Assembly: GCF_035917995.1 (NCBI RefSeq)
Contig: NZ_CP109131.1
Span: 7,068,001 to 7,132,000, forward strand
From: Streptosporangium sp. NBC_01755
Lineage (GTDB): Bacteria > Actinomycetota > Actinomycetes > Streptosporangiales > Streptosporangiaceae
Length of the DNA stretch: 64,000 nt
Direction of reading: 5' to 3'
Numbering within the stretch: position 1 is the stretch's first letter; every line of letters begins with the position of its first letter. Both the position numbers and the translations under genes were made by a program. The notes below the pieces were generated by a model. The model ran no database searches. It saw only the letters and a program-made list of their open reading frames with translations, and was not told the DNA's origin. Shown in pieces: positions 33,611 to 41,666 of this stretch.

Positions 33611-34383
33611 GTCGTCTGGCCGGCGGGGGCCCATTTGACCAGGCGACGCTCACCGCGGACCATGAGGCCGAACAACACCGCTCCGAAGACGCCGAGGAGT
33701 AGTACGCCGGCGTACACGACGTCGGGCCGGAATGCCTGCGTGTACTGGACGAGCACGGTTCCCACTCCCGTTCGAGCTCCCAGCAGCTCGGTGCTGATGA
33801 TGACGATCAGGCCGACGCCGGTGGCGATGCGGATGCCGGTGAGGATCGAGGGAATGGCGCTGGGCAGGATGACGAACACCTGGCGGCGCCACCAGGGCCA
33901 GCGCATCGATCGGGCCGCGTCGATGCGCATCGGTTCGGTCGCCGCGACACCGTAGACGGTGTTGATCAGAATGGGCCAGAAGATCGCGTAGAAGGCGATC
34001 GCGATCTTCATTTGCGAGCCCAGCCCGAAGAGCACGATCCCGACCGGGATGAGCGCGGTGGCGGGCACCGACCGGAACGTGTTCACCGCCACGCTGGTCG
34101 GGCGTCGGAGAAAAGGAATGCTGCTCGTCACGAGCCCGATCGAGACGGCAGCGAGGGAGCCGAGGACGACCGTCGTCATCCAGCTCGTCACGGTGTCGGC
34201 CGCGCCGCTCAGGAAGTCGGCGTCGGTAAGCAAGGTCGGCAGCGCTCGCAGGACGGCCAGTGGCTGCGGAATGGACGCCTCGGAAACGAGGCCAACTGAG
34301 ATGATCAGTTGCCATCCGATAAGCAGGCTGGCGCTGCCAAGAAGCGCGAGAGCTACGCTGTGAAGTCTGTTTTTGCTGGTCAA
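33607..34383 (-). CDS. ABC transporter permease (SsuC type), first gene of the operon
   Basis: A 258-residue permease with six helices and the EAA loop DAARSMRWPWWRRQVFVILPSAIPSILTG. A TTG at 34383 is preferred because AAGGAGGG lies just before it; an ATG at 34398 would place that ribosome-binding sequence inside the coding region. Two non-identical permease genes suggest a heterodimeric channel. Confidence 0.88.
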   Translation of the reverse strand: MTSKNRLHSVALALLGSASLLIGWQLIISVGLVSEASIPQPLAVLRALPTLLTDADFLSGAADTVTSWMTTVVLGSLAAVSIGLVTSSIPFLRRPTSVAVNTFRSVPATALIPVGIVLFGLGSQMKIAIAFYAIFWPILINTVYGVAATEPMRIDAARSMRWPWWRRQVFVILPSAIPSILTGIRIATGVGLIVIISTELLGARTGVGTVLVQYTQAFRPDVVYAGVLLLGVFGAVLFGLMVRGERRLVKWAPAGQTT

Positions 34384-34439
34384 GTGCCCTCCTTCCATAA
34401 TTGATCTTGGTTGGCGGCGTGCTCGAAAATCTAGGCGAG

Positions 34440-34482
34440 CGCCTTAAGGCGTGTCAAGTATGCGGGATGCCGTCTCGCATAC
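34440..34482. promoter_or_regulatory. Two dyads in the promoter region of the heterocycle operon
   Basis: CGCCTTAAGGCG (34440-34451) is a perfect 12-bp palindrome. At 34458-34482, GTATGCGGGA and TCTCGCATAC form 10-bp arms around TGCCG with one mismatch. Both lie 57-99 bp upstream of the first permease and are candidate operators. No regulator gene is adjacent. Confidence 0.55.
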
Positions 34483-35349
34483 CGAAAAATTAACTTCTTC
34501 TCGCTTTTTGGGGCCGACGCCCGTGCGGAGGAGCCCCGGTGGCGTGGAGCCCGGGACGCCCCGAGCCGTCGCGGGTCCGGCGTGCCGGCCGGCCGCCGGA
34601 GACGGGGGACATTGACCCATCAGATGACGGGAGTTCGCCGAAAGCGGTCAATCGTCGCACGAAAACGAATTCGGCATCGGGGGTCCCGGCGGCGGGCGAT
34701 GCGGAATGCCGTCGATTCTCATTTCGGGTGGACATGGCCGGTCAAATAGCATGACCAGAAAATTCATGAGCGTTTTTCGCCCTGGTAAGGAATGTGCGCC
34801 ATCAATGTGGCGGCGCCGGTGAATTCGGGGCCGACCGTTCTTCGCGGAGAGGCGTTGCCCGGGGGAGCCTTATGTGGACTCGGTCTCGAAACTGAACCCG
34901 CATGGCGTTTGACATGGGAGGACTCCGGTGACCCATCATGATCGCCAGCCGTCGGGGGTGCCTGACGCGACCTCGGGACTCGTAAGTCGCTGATCGAATC
35001 GGTGGGGCCTGACGGCCGTTTTCCGGGCCGGGGCGGGTGTCGTTCGGCACGCTGCTCTCCCGATCGCGAAGGTCCGCCGGAAGCCGCTCTTGGAGAAGCC
35101 TTGGAGCCCGGATGGGCGTGACGGTGATCCGGGCGCGGTACTAAACCGGATAGTCCGCGTGCTGGAACGGGGACCGTGTCATGTCCGACTCGTGAGTGCA
35201 GGAAAACCATGATGAGGACCTGACGGCCCAAGTGCCGGCCGGACGCGTTGGCATCGCCGCGCGGTGACACCGAACAGACCGTTGGGCGACAGGCCCCGAC
35301 GGTGGCTGGTCGCGTCCGGGGCCGGCCCGAGTCCTAGGAGAGGTCGGCC
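34483..35349. other. Long gene-free interval
   Basis: About 870 bp without a convincing coding region on either strand. The few open frames have no recognisable domain. It holds the promoter of the DUF1540 gene (AGGAGAGG lies 8-15 nt before its ATG). Confidence 0.6.
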
Positions 35350-35634
35350 ATGAAGATGCCCGCAGTCAACGAGTGCCAGGTCGACGCGTGCGCCTACAAC
35401 GCGGAACACGTCTGCCACGCGCTGGCCATCACGGTCGGCAACAGTCATCACGCGGAGTGTGAGACCTTCTTCAAGGTCGACGTGAAGGGCGGCGACCCCG
35501 CCGCCACCGGCCGCGTCGGCGCCTGCAAGATGTCCGACTGCCAGCACAACGTCCAGTACGAATGCCAGGCCTCCGGCATCGTCGTCGGCTACGCGCAGAA
35601 GGACATCGACTGCCTCACCTACGCGCCCGCCTGA
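35350..35634 (+). CDS. DUF1540 cysteine-rich protein
   Basis: A 94-residue protein with two copies of the DUF1540 pattern. The first is VNECQVDACAYNAEHVCHA with AITVGNSHHAECETF; the second is ACKMSDCQHNVQYECQA with GIVVGYAQKDIDCLTY. The four-Cys repeats suggest metal binding. Such proteins are often stress-induced in actinomycetes, but the role is unknown. Confidence 0.9.
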   Translation: MKMPAVNECQVDACAYNAEHVCHALAITVGNSHHAECETFFKVDVKGGDPAATGRVGACKMSDCQHNVQYECQASGIVVGYAQKDIDCLTYAPA

Positions 35635-35646
35635 CCGCCCTCGCTC

Positions 35647-37089
35647 TCAGCGGAGCCCGGCACGCCGGGCGGTGACCACGTCGACGACGGCCACGACCAG
35701 CGAGACCAGTACGAAGGCGATGGCGACCAGCAGCGAGTGCTGGAACGCCATCGCGTAGTCGCCGTGGGAGGAGGCGACCTCGGCGAAGAAGGCCGAGCCG
35801 ATCGCCGCGATGCCGATGGCCGTGCCGATCCGCTGCCCCGTCTGGAGCACCCCGCCGGCGGTGCCGGCCATGGCGACCGGCACCTCCGACAGGGCCAGCG
35901 TCTGGTTGGGGGAGATCACCAGGCCGCTGCCCACGCCGGCGAGGAGCAGCGGCAGCGCGATGGCCCAGGCCACGTGCTCGCCGGGGACCAGCCGTACGGC
36001 GAGCACCGTGACGCCCAGCGCGGCCGCGACCAGCAGCAGCCCCCACACCACCAGTGGCCGGCCCAGCCGGGTGACGATCCGGCCGCCCAGCGCGGCGGCC
36101 ACGGCCGATCCCGCCGCGAAGGGCGTGGTCGCCAGCCCTGCCTCCAGGGCCGAGTAGTGCAGGCCGTTCTGCAGGTACAGGGTGAGAATGAAGAAGATCG
36201 CGGTAAAGCCGGCGAAGTAGAGCGTCCCGAGCAGGGCACCGAGCGCGTACGAACGCCTGCGGAACAGGGACAGGTCGACGACCGGCTGGCGGCGCCGCCC
36301 GTACCGGCGCTCCCAGGCCACGAAGGCGGCGATCACGACGAGCCCGGCGAGCAGCGTCGGCCACTTTCCCGCGCCCTGCCGCTGCTGCCCCTCGACGAAC
36401 GGCAGGAGCACCAGCACGACGCCGAGGGCGAGCAGCAGCACGCCCACCGGGTCCATGCTCTCCCGGGGCCGTCTCCCACGCGCGGGGGGCCGGATGTAGC
36501 GGTACGCCAGGACCACGGCCAGGACGCCGATCGGCACGTTGACGTAGAAGACGAGGCGCCACGCGTCGGGACCCCCGCCGAGCTGGATGAGCGCCCCGCC
36601 GAGCAGCGGGCCGATCGCGGTCGAGACGCCGATGACGGTGCCCAGCATCCCGAACGCCCGGCCCCGCTCCGCTCCCCGGAAGAGCTGCTGGATCAATCCG
36701 CTGACCTGCGGATTCAACACCCCGCCCGCCATCCCCTGGATGAGTCTCGCGATGACCAGCAACGTCGGGTCCCCGGCCATCCCGGCCGCCGCGCTGGACA
36801 GGGTGAACAGGACGACGCCGAGGACGAACGCGTTGCGCCGGCCGTGCATGTCGCCGAACCGCCCGGCGGGGACCAACGCCAGCCCGAAGGTGAGCGCGTA
36901 TCCCGACACCACCCACTGCAGGTCGCTCTGCGGGGCGTCCAGCCCGCTGCGGATGGCGGGCAGCGCCACGTTGACGATGCTGACGTCCAGCAGGGTCATG
37001 AAGCCGGCGACGAGGCAGACGGTCAGTGCCTTCCAGCGGCGCGGGTCGGCCCCCTCCTGGTCCTTCAGGGCCGTCGCCTCGCCGCTCAT
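35647..37089 (-). CDS. MFS drug/proton antiporter, DHA2 (EmrB/QacA) family
   Basis: A 480-residue exporter with about 14 helices. Motif D1 is LDVSIVNVALPAI, motif A is AGRFGDMHGRRN, and motif C is GVSTAIGPLLGGAL. The ATG at 37089 (SGEATALK) follows a frame that is open but non-homologous. It is convergent with the DUF1540 gene. No regulator gene is adjacent, so the substrate cannot be inferred. Confidence 0.93.
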   Translation of the reverse strand: MSGEATALKDQEGADPRRWKALTVCLVAGFMTLLDVSIVNVALPAIRSGLDAPQSDLQWVVSGYALTFGLALVPAGRFGDMHGRRNAFVLGVVLFTLSSAAAGMAGDPTLLVIARLIQGMAGGVLNPQVSGLIQQLFRGAERGRAFGMLGTVIGVSTAIGPLLGGALIQLGGGPDAWRLVFYVNVPIGVLAVVLAYRYIRPPARGRRPRESMDPVGVLLLALGVVLVLLPFVEGQQRQGAGKWPTLLAGLVVIAAFVAWERRYGRRRQPVVDLSLFRRRSYALGALLGTLYFAGFTAIFFILTLYLQNGLHYSALEAGLATTPFAAGSAVAAALGGRIVTRLGRPLVVWGLLLVAAALGVTVLAVRLVPGEHVAWAIALPLLLAGVGSGLVISPNQTLALSEVPVAMAGTAGGVLQTGQRIGTAIGIAAIGSAFFAEVASSHGDYAMAFQHSLLVAIAFVLVSLVVAVVDVVTARRAGLR

Positions 37090-37286
37090 CCGGTCGCGCG
37101 GTGCAGGGAGGCCACGGCCCGAGTGGCACCCGGACCGCGGTCCGCAGATCTTCCCCTCCCGCTGTGCCCCGGTTCTCCGGACGGTACGGGTGGCCGGCCG
37201 AGGACCATCATGCCGCCCCCGTTCTCCGCCTGGCTGCTCCATCTTTCAGCAGCGCATATCTACCCCTTTCGGATATTCAAATCACA

Positions 37287-37319
37287 GTCCGGGCCCCGGC
37301 GACTCGCCGGGGCCCGGAC
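37287..37319 (-). terminator. Hairpin behind the M4 peptidase remnant
   Basis: Perfect 15-bp GC stem GTCCGGGCCCCGGCG / CGCCGGGGCCCGGAC with loop ACT, 36 bp after the TAG of the minus-strand peptidase remnant. Confidence 0.7.
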
Positions 37320-37354
37320 CCTGGCTTATCGTCGGAGCCGGGAGTCGCCCGGTG

Positions 37355-38106
37355 CTACGGGCACGTCACCTCACCGCTCGCGAGCGGGACGTTCACCGCG
37401 GTCCAGGCGGCCTTGACCGCGTTGACCTCGACGCAGCCGCTCGGGAAGAGCGCCTTGGCGGCGGCCACGGTGGCCTGCCGCGCCTTGGCGTGCGTCCACG
37501 GTGCGGTCTTGGTGTTCAGCCCGGCCTGGAAGATCTGGCCGGCCTTCTGGATGCCGATGCCGGTCAGGGGCGTCGGGCCGGAGCAGACGGTGCTGGCCGG
37601 CTTGCCGACACGAGCAACCGAGGGGTGCTCACGCTCTCCACGACGGACACGTGCGCGCGGGCGGTGGCGGTCGCCGCGGCGGCGTCCACCTTGCTCGTGA
37701 CGTCGACCGTGATCCTGGACTGCTGGCCCGAGCTCACGGACCCGACCAGCTCGCCGGCCCGGTCGGTGGACACGATCACGTCACCGCCGTAGACCGGCAG
37801 CCCACGGTAGGTGCGCGCGTAGGTCAGGTGCTGCAGGCCCTGGGCGCCGGAGACGTTGGCGGTCAGGGTGAACTTCTCGTTCTGCCCCTTGAGGAGGGCT
37901 TCCGACCTCATGGCGACGGTGGCGTTGGCCGTGGTCACGGCGCGGTGGCGCGCCTCCGCGTTCGGCGGTGCGTACGGCGGAGGGTCGGCGGAGACGGTGC
38001 GGGCGGCGATGTCCGCCGGTGCGGACGCGGCGCTCACCGCGGTGGGGGTGATCAGGGCGGTGACGGCCAGTACGGCCACGGCGCCCAGCTTGGCCTTCGG
38101 ATTCAC
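37355..38106 (-). pseudogene. M4 (thermolysin-like) metallopeptidase with catalytic domain deleted
   Basis: The 5' part encodes a signal peptide (~1-26), then an FTP/PepSY-type propeptide (HLTYARTYRGLPVYGGDVIV) ending VESVSTPRLLV. The 3' part, in another frame and ending with TAG at 37355, encodes the C-terminal helix bundle of M4 enzymes (PLTGIGIQKAGQIFQAGL, ARQATVAAAKALF, EVNAVKAAWTAVNV). The HExxH and downstream Glu motifs are absent. A single deletion of roughly 0.7-1 kb near 37600, with frame change, explains this. Confidence 0.8.
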
Positions 38107-38107
38107 T

Positions 38108-38119
38108 GGGGGGGGGGGG
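38108..38119. repeat. G12 tract between ribosome-binding site and start of the M4 remnant
   Basis: Twelve G on the plus strand (C in the mRNA sense) lie between AGGAG and the GTG start at 38106, giving an unusually long spacing of about 16 nt. Confidence 0.6.
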
Positions 38120-38317
38120 TGACTCCTCTCGGTGTCCCTTGGGGGTGGGAGGGATACACGGAGCCCTGAGAGTCAGGGCTACCCCAAAGCTGACACCGAG
38201 CGAGGCAGACGAATACCTCACAAAGTTCCATACCGTCGTGGTATGGGTGGCCGCGCGTATCGGGAGACACGGCTCACCGGCGCGGGCAACCCTCTCTCCG
38301 TGCGCCTCGCATTTAAC

Positions 38318-38331
38318 CTAATATAAATTAA
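38318..38331. promoter_or_regulatory. TetR-type operator candidate, site A
   Basis: CTAAT-ATAA-ATTAA, 27 bp before the CitE remnant and the MaoC gene it precedes. One of eight YTAAT-N4-ATTAR dyads in the catabolic island. Confidence 0.65.
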
Positions 38332-38358
38332 GCAAGGACGTGGAGGCAGAGCCGCGCC

Positions 38359-38517
38359 GTGTTCACCCCGGGTGAGGACGAGGTCGCCCAGGCTCGCGCG
38401 GTGCTCGGCGCGTTGCGGGAGACCGGGGCGGGCGCCGTGGAACCGGACGGAAAGATGATCGACGAAGCGGTGGCGGCCAGGCGGGTCCTGACGCGAGCAG
38501 AGGGAGCGAACCGATGA
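38359..38517 (+). pseudogene. C-terminal remnant of a CitE/HpcH-type CoA-ester lyase
   Basis: Fifty-two codons from a GTG read VFTPGEDEVAQARAVLGA, then GAVEPDGKMIDEAVAARRVL. This is the C-terminal helix and lid of citrate-lyase beta/malyl-CoA lyase-like proteins, which normally span about 270-320 residues. The catalytic barrel is missing. The stop overlaps the MaoC start (ATGA), so the ancestral citE-maoC coupling survives. A short translated product is possible, but no enzyme activity is expected. Confidence 0.7.
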
Positions 38518-39521
38518 CGGTGACCGTGGAAGGCCCGTACTTTGACGAGCTGACGGTCGGGCAGGTGTTCGACGGCGCGCCCGGAGTCACCCTCACCGCC
38601 GGGCATGCCGCGGCACACCAGGCGATCGTCGGTGACCGGCTCAGGCTCCCCCTCGACGCCGATCTCTGCCGGGACGTCACGAAAGGGGAGCCGCCGGCCC
38701 ATCCGGCGCTGGTCTGGGACGTGGCGATCGGCCAGTCCACCCTGGTCACCCACCACGTCAAGGCGAACCTGTTCTACCGGGGCCTGGTCTTCCGCCGGAT
38801 GCCCCTGCTCGGCGACACCCTGCGCACCTCCACACAGGTGGTGGCGCTGCGCCAGAACCGGGCGAAGCCGGGCCGCCGGCCGACCGGGCTGGCGGTGCTC
38901 CGGATCACCACCGTGGACCAGGCCGGACGCCCGGTGCTGGACTTCTGGCGCTGCGCGATGCTGCCGCTGCGCGACCCCGAGGCGCTGACCGGTCACCAGG
39001 CCGATCTCGACTCGGTGGGCGTGGCCGTCACCGACGAGGACCTCGCCGAGACGGTGACCGGGATGCTGGCGGGCTGGCGGCTAGACCGCTTCAGGGAACG
39101 GGTCGCGGGCCGGCACTTCGCCGGCGTCGCCGAGGGCGAGAGGCTTCGGGTGGGTGGGGGAGACGTGGTGTCCGGTGCTCCGGAACTGGCCAGGCTCACC
39201 CTCAACGTGGCGCAGGTGCATCACGACGTGCGGGCCGCGGCCGAGCGGCGGCTGGTGTACGGCGGGCACACCGTCGGCCTCGCGCTGTCCCAGGCCAGCC
39301 GGGCACTGCCGAACCTGGTCACGGTCGTGGCCTGGGACGGCTGCGACCACGTCGGCCCGGTCCACGAGGGCGACACGCTCTCCAGCGAGGTGGTGGTCGA
39401 GCGCCGCCAGGCGCTGCCGGGAGGCGGCGGGCTGGTCCGTCTCCGCTCGCTCGTCCAGGTGGTGGGCGGTGACGGGCCGCGGGACGTCCTTGACTGGCGT
39501 TACGTCGCGGTCATGGCGTAG
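38514..39521 (+). CDS. MaoC-like double-hotdog enoyl-CoA hydratase
   Basis: A 335-residue protein with two hotdog halves (~1-165 and ~175-335), as in mesaconyl-CoA hydratases and (R)-specific hydratase 2 types. The first half contains VTKGEPPAHPALVWDVAIGQST and the second VHHDVRAAAERRLVYGGHTVGLALSQASR, resembling the hydratase motif. The ATG overlaps the CitE remnant. It probably hydrates a branched or dicarboxylic enoyl-CoA; the lost lyase would have cleaved the product. Confidence 0.85.
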   Translation: MTVTVEGPYFDELTVGQVFDGAPGVTLTAGHAAAHQAIVGDRLRLPLDADLCRDVTKGEPPAHPALVWDVAIGQSTLVTHHVKANLFYRGLVFRRMPLLGDTLRTSTQVVALRQNRAKPGRRPTGLAVLRITTVDQAGRPVLDFWRCAMLPLRDPEALTGHQADLDSVGVAVTDEDLAETVTGMLAGWRLDRFRERVAGRHFAGVAEGERLRVGGGDVVSGAPELARLTLNVAQVHHDVRAAAERRLVYGGHTVGLALSQASRALPNLVTVVAWDGCDHVGPVHEGDTLSSEVVVERRQALPGGGGLVRLRSLVQVVGGDGPRDVLDWRYVAVMA

Positions 39522-39551
39522 GGGCGCGCTCCCCTGCGCCATGACCGCGAC
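39504..39551 (+). terminator. Long hairpin spanning the MaoC stop codon
   Basis: Two 21-nt arms (39504-39524 and 39531-39551) pair fully with one G-U wobble. Loop is CGCGCT. The TAG stop at 39519-39521 lies in the left arm. Confidence 0.6.
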
Positions 39552-39600
39552 ACCCGGGACCGGTGAACCCGCGAGGGGTCGCCGGTCCCGCCGCGTCCGG

Positions 39601-39632
39601 GGCCGGCCGCCTCGCTCGGGAGGCGGCCGGCC
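39601..39632. terminator. Bidirectional terminator between convergent genes
   Basis: Perfect 13-bp stem GGCCGGCCGCCTC / GAGGCGGCCGGCC with loop GCTCGG, 8 bp beyond the stop of the racemase-like gene. A further GGGACCGG/CCGGTCCC pair lies upstream. Confidence 0.65.
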
Positions 39633-39639
39633 GGGAAAC

Positions 39640-40806
39640 CTAGGTCCTGTCCTTCGCGTCGTCGGTGGGGACCTGCACCGCCGCTCCGGACTCGATCAGG
39701 GCCGCGGCGTCGACGCCCCAGGCGCCGAGCACCTCCACGGTGTGCCGGCCCGGCACCGGAGGGGGTGTGCCGAGGGCGGTGGGGGTCAGGGAGAAGCGGG
39801 GCGCGGGCGCGGGTTGCAGCAGCCCGTCGTGCTCCACGATGGAGCCGCGCGCTCTGATGTGCGGATGGTTCGCGGCTTCGCGCAGGCTCACCACCGGTGC
39901 CACGCAGGCGTCGGACTCGGCGAAGATCGCCGACCACTCGGCCTGGCTCCGGTCGGCGAAGGCGGCCGCGATCCGGGCACGCAACTCGGGCCAGCGGCTC
40001 CGATCGTGCTGCTTGCGGGGGTCCTCGTCGAGGCCGAGTCCGGCGAGCAACTCGACGTAGAACTTGGGCTCAAGGGCACCGACGGCCATGTGCCGGCCGT
40101 CGGAGGTCTCGTACACGGAGTAGAACGGCGCGCCGCCGTCAAGGAGGTTGGCGCCGCGCTCGTCCGTCCAGGCGCCGGTGGCCATGATCATGTGCGTTCC
40201 GGCCAGCAGGTGCGCGGTGCCGTCGACGATCGCGGCGTCGACGACCTGACCGCGCCCGGTGCGGTCCGCCTCGCGCAACGCGGCGAGCACTCCGATCACG
40301 AGGTAGTTGCCGCCCCCGCCGAAGTCACCGAGCAGGTTGAGCGGGATCTGCGGCGGCCCGCCCGCCTCGCCGATGGCGTGCAGGGCGCCGGTCAGCGCGA
40401 TGTAGCCGATGTCGTGACCCGCCGTCTGTGCCAACGGGCCGTCCTGTCCCCAACCGGTCATCCGGCCGTACACCAGCCGGGGATTGCGCGCGTGGCAGAC
40501 GTCGGGGCCCAGCCCCAGTCGCTCGGCGACCCCCGGCCGGTACCCCTCGATCAGCACGTCGGCCTCGGCGGCCATGGCCAGTACGGCCTCCACCGCCTGT
40601 GGCTGTTTGAGATCGAGGAGGATGGACTTCTTGCCCCGGTTCAGCAGATCGAGTTGTTCGGCTCCGGGGAAGAACCCGCTGCCTCCCGGCCGGTCGACGC
40701 GCACGACCTCGGCCCCCAGGTCGGCCAGCGCCATCCCGGCGAACGGGGCCGGCCCGATCCCGGCGAGTTCCAGTACTTTGACTCCGGACAGTGGCCCGCC
40801 ACTCAT
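39640..40806 (-). CDS. CaiB/BaiF family, alpha-methylacyl-CoA racemase-like
   Basis: A 388-residue family III CoA-transferase fold. GHDIGYIALTGALHAIG contains His131, and LLGDFGGGGNYL contains Asp161. Their 30-residue spacing equals that of the catalytic His126/Asp156 pair in mycobacterial MCR, so an epimerase of 2-methylacyl-CoA or 2-arylpropionyl-CoA is more likely than a transferase. The ATG at 40806 has GGAG 5 nt upstream. It is expressed alone from site B. Confidence 0.87.
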   Translation of the reverse strand: MSGGPLSGVKVLELAGIGPAPFAGMALADLGAEVVRVDRPGGSGFFPGAEQLDLLNRGKKSILLDLKQPQAVEAVLAMAAEADVLIEGYRPGVAERLGLGPDVCHARNPRLVYGRMTGWGQDGPLAQTAGHDIGYIALTGALHAIGEAGGPPQIPLNLLGDFGGGGNYLVIGVLAALREADRTGRGQVVDAAIVDGTAHLLAGTHMIMATGAWTDERGANLLDGGAPFYSVYETSDGRHMAVGALEPKFYVELLAGLGLDEDPRKQHDRSRWPELRARIAAAFADRSQAEWSAIFAESDACVAPVVSLREAANHPHIRARGSIVEHDGLLQPAPAPRFSLTPTALGTPPPVPGRHTVEVLGAWGVDAAALIESGAAVQVPTDDAKDRT

Positions 40807-40830
40807 CACGACTCCAGGTGATCATGCAGA

Positions 40831-40856
40831 TATTATCTAATCAATATTAGATAATA
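40831..40856. promoter_or_regulatory. TetR-type operator candidate, site B (extended perfect dyad)
   Basis: Core CTAAT-CAAT-ATTAG at 40837-40850. The symmetry extends to 11-bp arms (TATTATCTAAT and complement), making this the most perfect of the eight sites. It lies about 25 bp upstream of the racemase-like gene. Confidence 0.75.
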
Positions 40857-40887
40857 AGCGGATGGCGTGCTGCCGGCTGCCCGGGGG

Positions 40888-41586
40888 TCAGGAGGTGCGC
40901 TGAGTCGGATTCCGCCGGGGGCGGGGGGTGGTTTCCTCGGTTGGCTGGTCCGGCGGTGTGGTGCTGAGGCCGTGGCGGATGAGGGACTGGGCGGTGCGGA
41001 CGACGGCTTCGAAGGTGTCGCGTTTGGGGTTCCACCATTCGGCGGCCCAGTTGAGGGCGCCGACGACGAGGAGGTGGGCGACGCGCAGGTCGAGGTCGGG
41101 GCGGAGCTGGCCGGCGTTGTCGAGGGCGCGGAAGAGGTCGCGCCAGAGTTTGCCGTATCCGGCCTCTTCGGCGAGTTGGCGGGTGCGGAGGTCTTCGGGG
41201 ATCTGGCCGGAGTTGCGGATCAGGGCGGTGGCGAAGTCGGAGAGTTCGAGTTCGACGTGCAGGTGGGCTTCGACGGCGGCGCAGATGCGGTCCATCGGGG
41301 TGGTGTCGGCGGGGAGTGCGTCGAGGACCTGGGTGACGTGTTGGCGGACGCGTTGGGCGCCGGTCCACATGACCTCTTCGATCAGTTCTTCGCGGGATCC
41401 GAAGTAGTAGTAGATCGCCGGTGCCTGGAGCTGTGCCTGGTCGGCGATGTCACCGAGTCGTGTCCCTGAGTAGCCCTTACGGCTGAGGACGTGCGCCGCC
41501 GCGTCGAGAATCCGCTCGCGGGTACGGCTGGACTTCGGGCCGGCGCCGTCTTTCGAGACGGACCTGTTTCTGGCTTTACTGGGCAC
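40888..41586 (-). CDS. TetR-family regulator, probable controller of the catabolic island
   Basis: A ~232-residue TetR protein. The HTH (RERILDAAAHVLSRKGYSGT, RLGDIADQAQLQAPAIYYYF) is followed by a ligand domain of the KstR/AcrR type and a Pro/Thr-rich tail. The start is placed at GTG 41586; a TTG at 41668-41670 overlapping the upstream stop is an alternative. It is the second gene of a unit starting at site C, so it is probably autoregulated. It is the only regulator gene between 38 and 64 kb and the natural candidate for binding YTAAT-N4-ATTAR. Confidence 0.88.
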   Translation of the reverse strand: MPSKARNRSVSKDGAGPKSSRTRERILDAAAHVLSRKGYSGTRLGDIADQAQLQAPAIYYYFGSREELIEEVMWTGAQRVRQHVTQVLDALPADTTPMDRICAAVEAHLHVELELSDFATALIRNSGQIPEDLRTRQLAEEAGYGKLWRDLFRALDNAGQLRPDLDLRVAHLLVVGALNWAAEWWNPKRDTFEAVVRTAQSLIRHGLSTTPPDQPTEETTPRPRRNPTQRTS

Positions 41587-41666
41587 CGATCGATCATACG
41601 GGTGGGTTCCTTCGCCCGCCGGGACCACTCGTCGGCGGCCCCGGCGGCTCGAGAGGTGCTCTTCGG

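Noticed and set aside
34764-35270. Open minus-strand frame of 168 codons in the long intergenic region
   Set aside because: No recognisable domain, low-complexity Pro/Arg/Ser composition and no ribosome-binding site; typical of chance frames in GC-rich DNA.
38162-38180. Hairpin AGCCCTGA-GAG-TCAGGGCT upstream of the M4 remnant
   Set aside because: Perfect but only 8 bp and in a promoter/leader setting; not enough to call a terminator or riboswitch.
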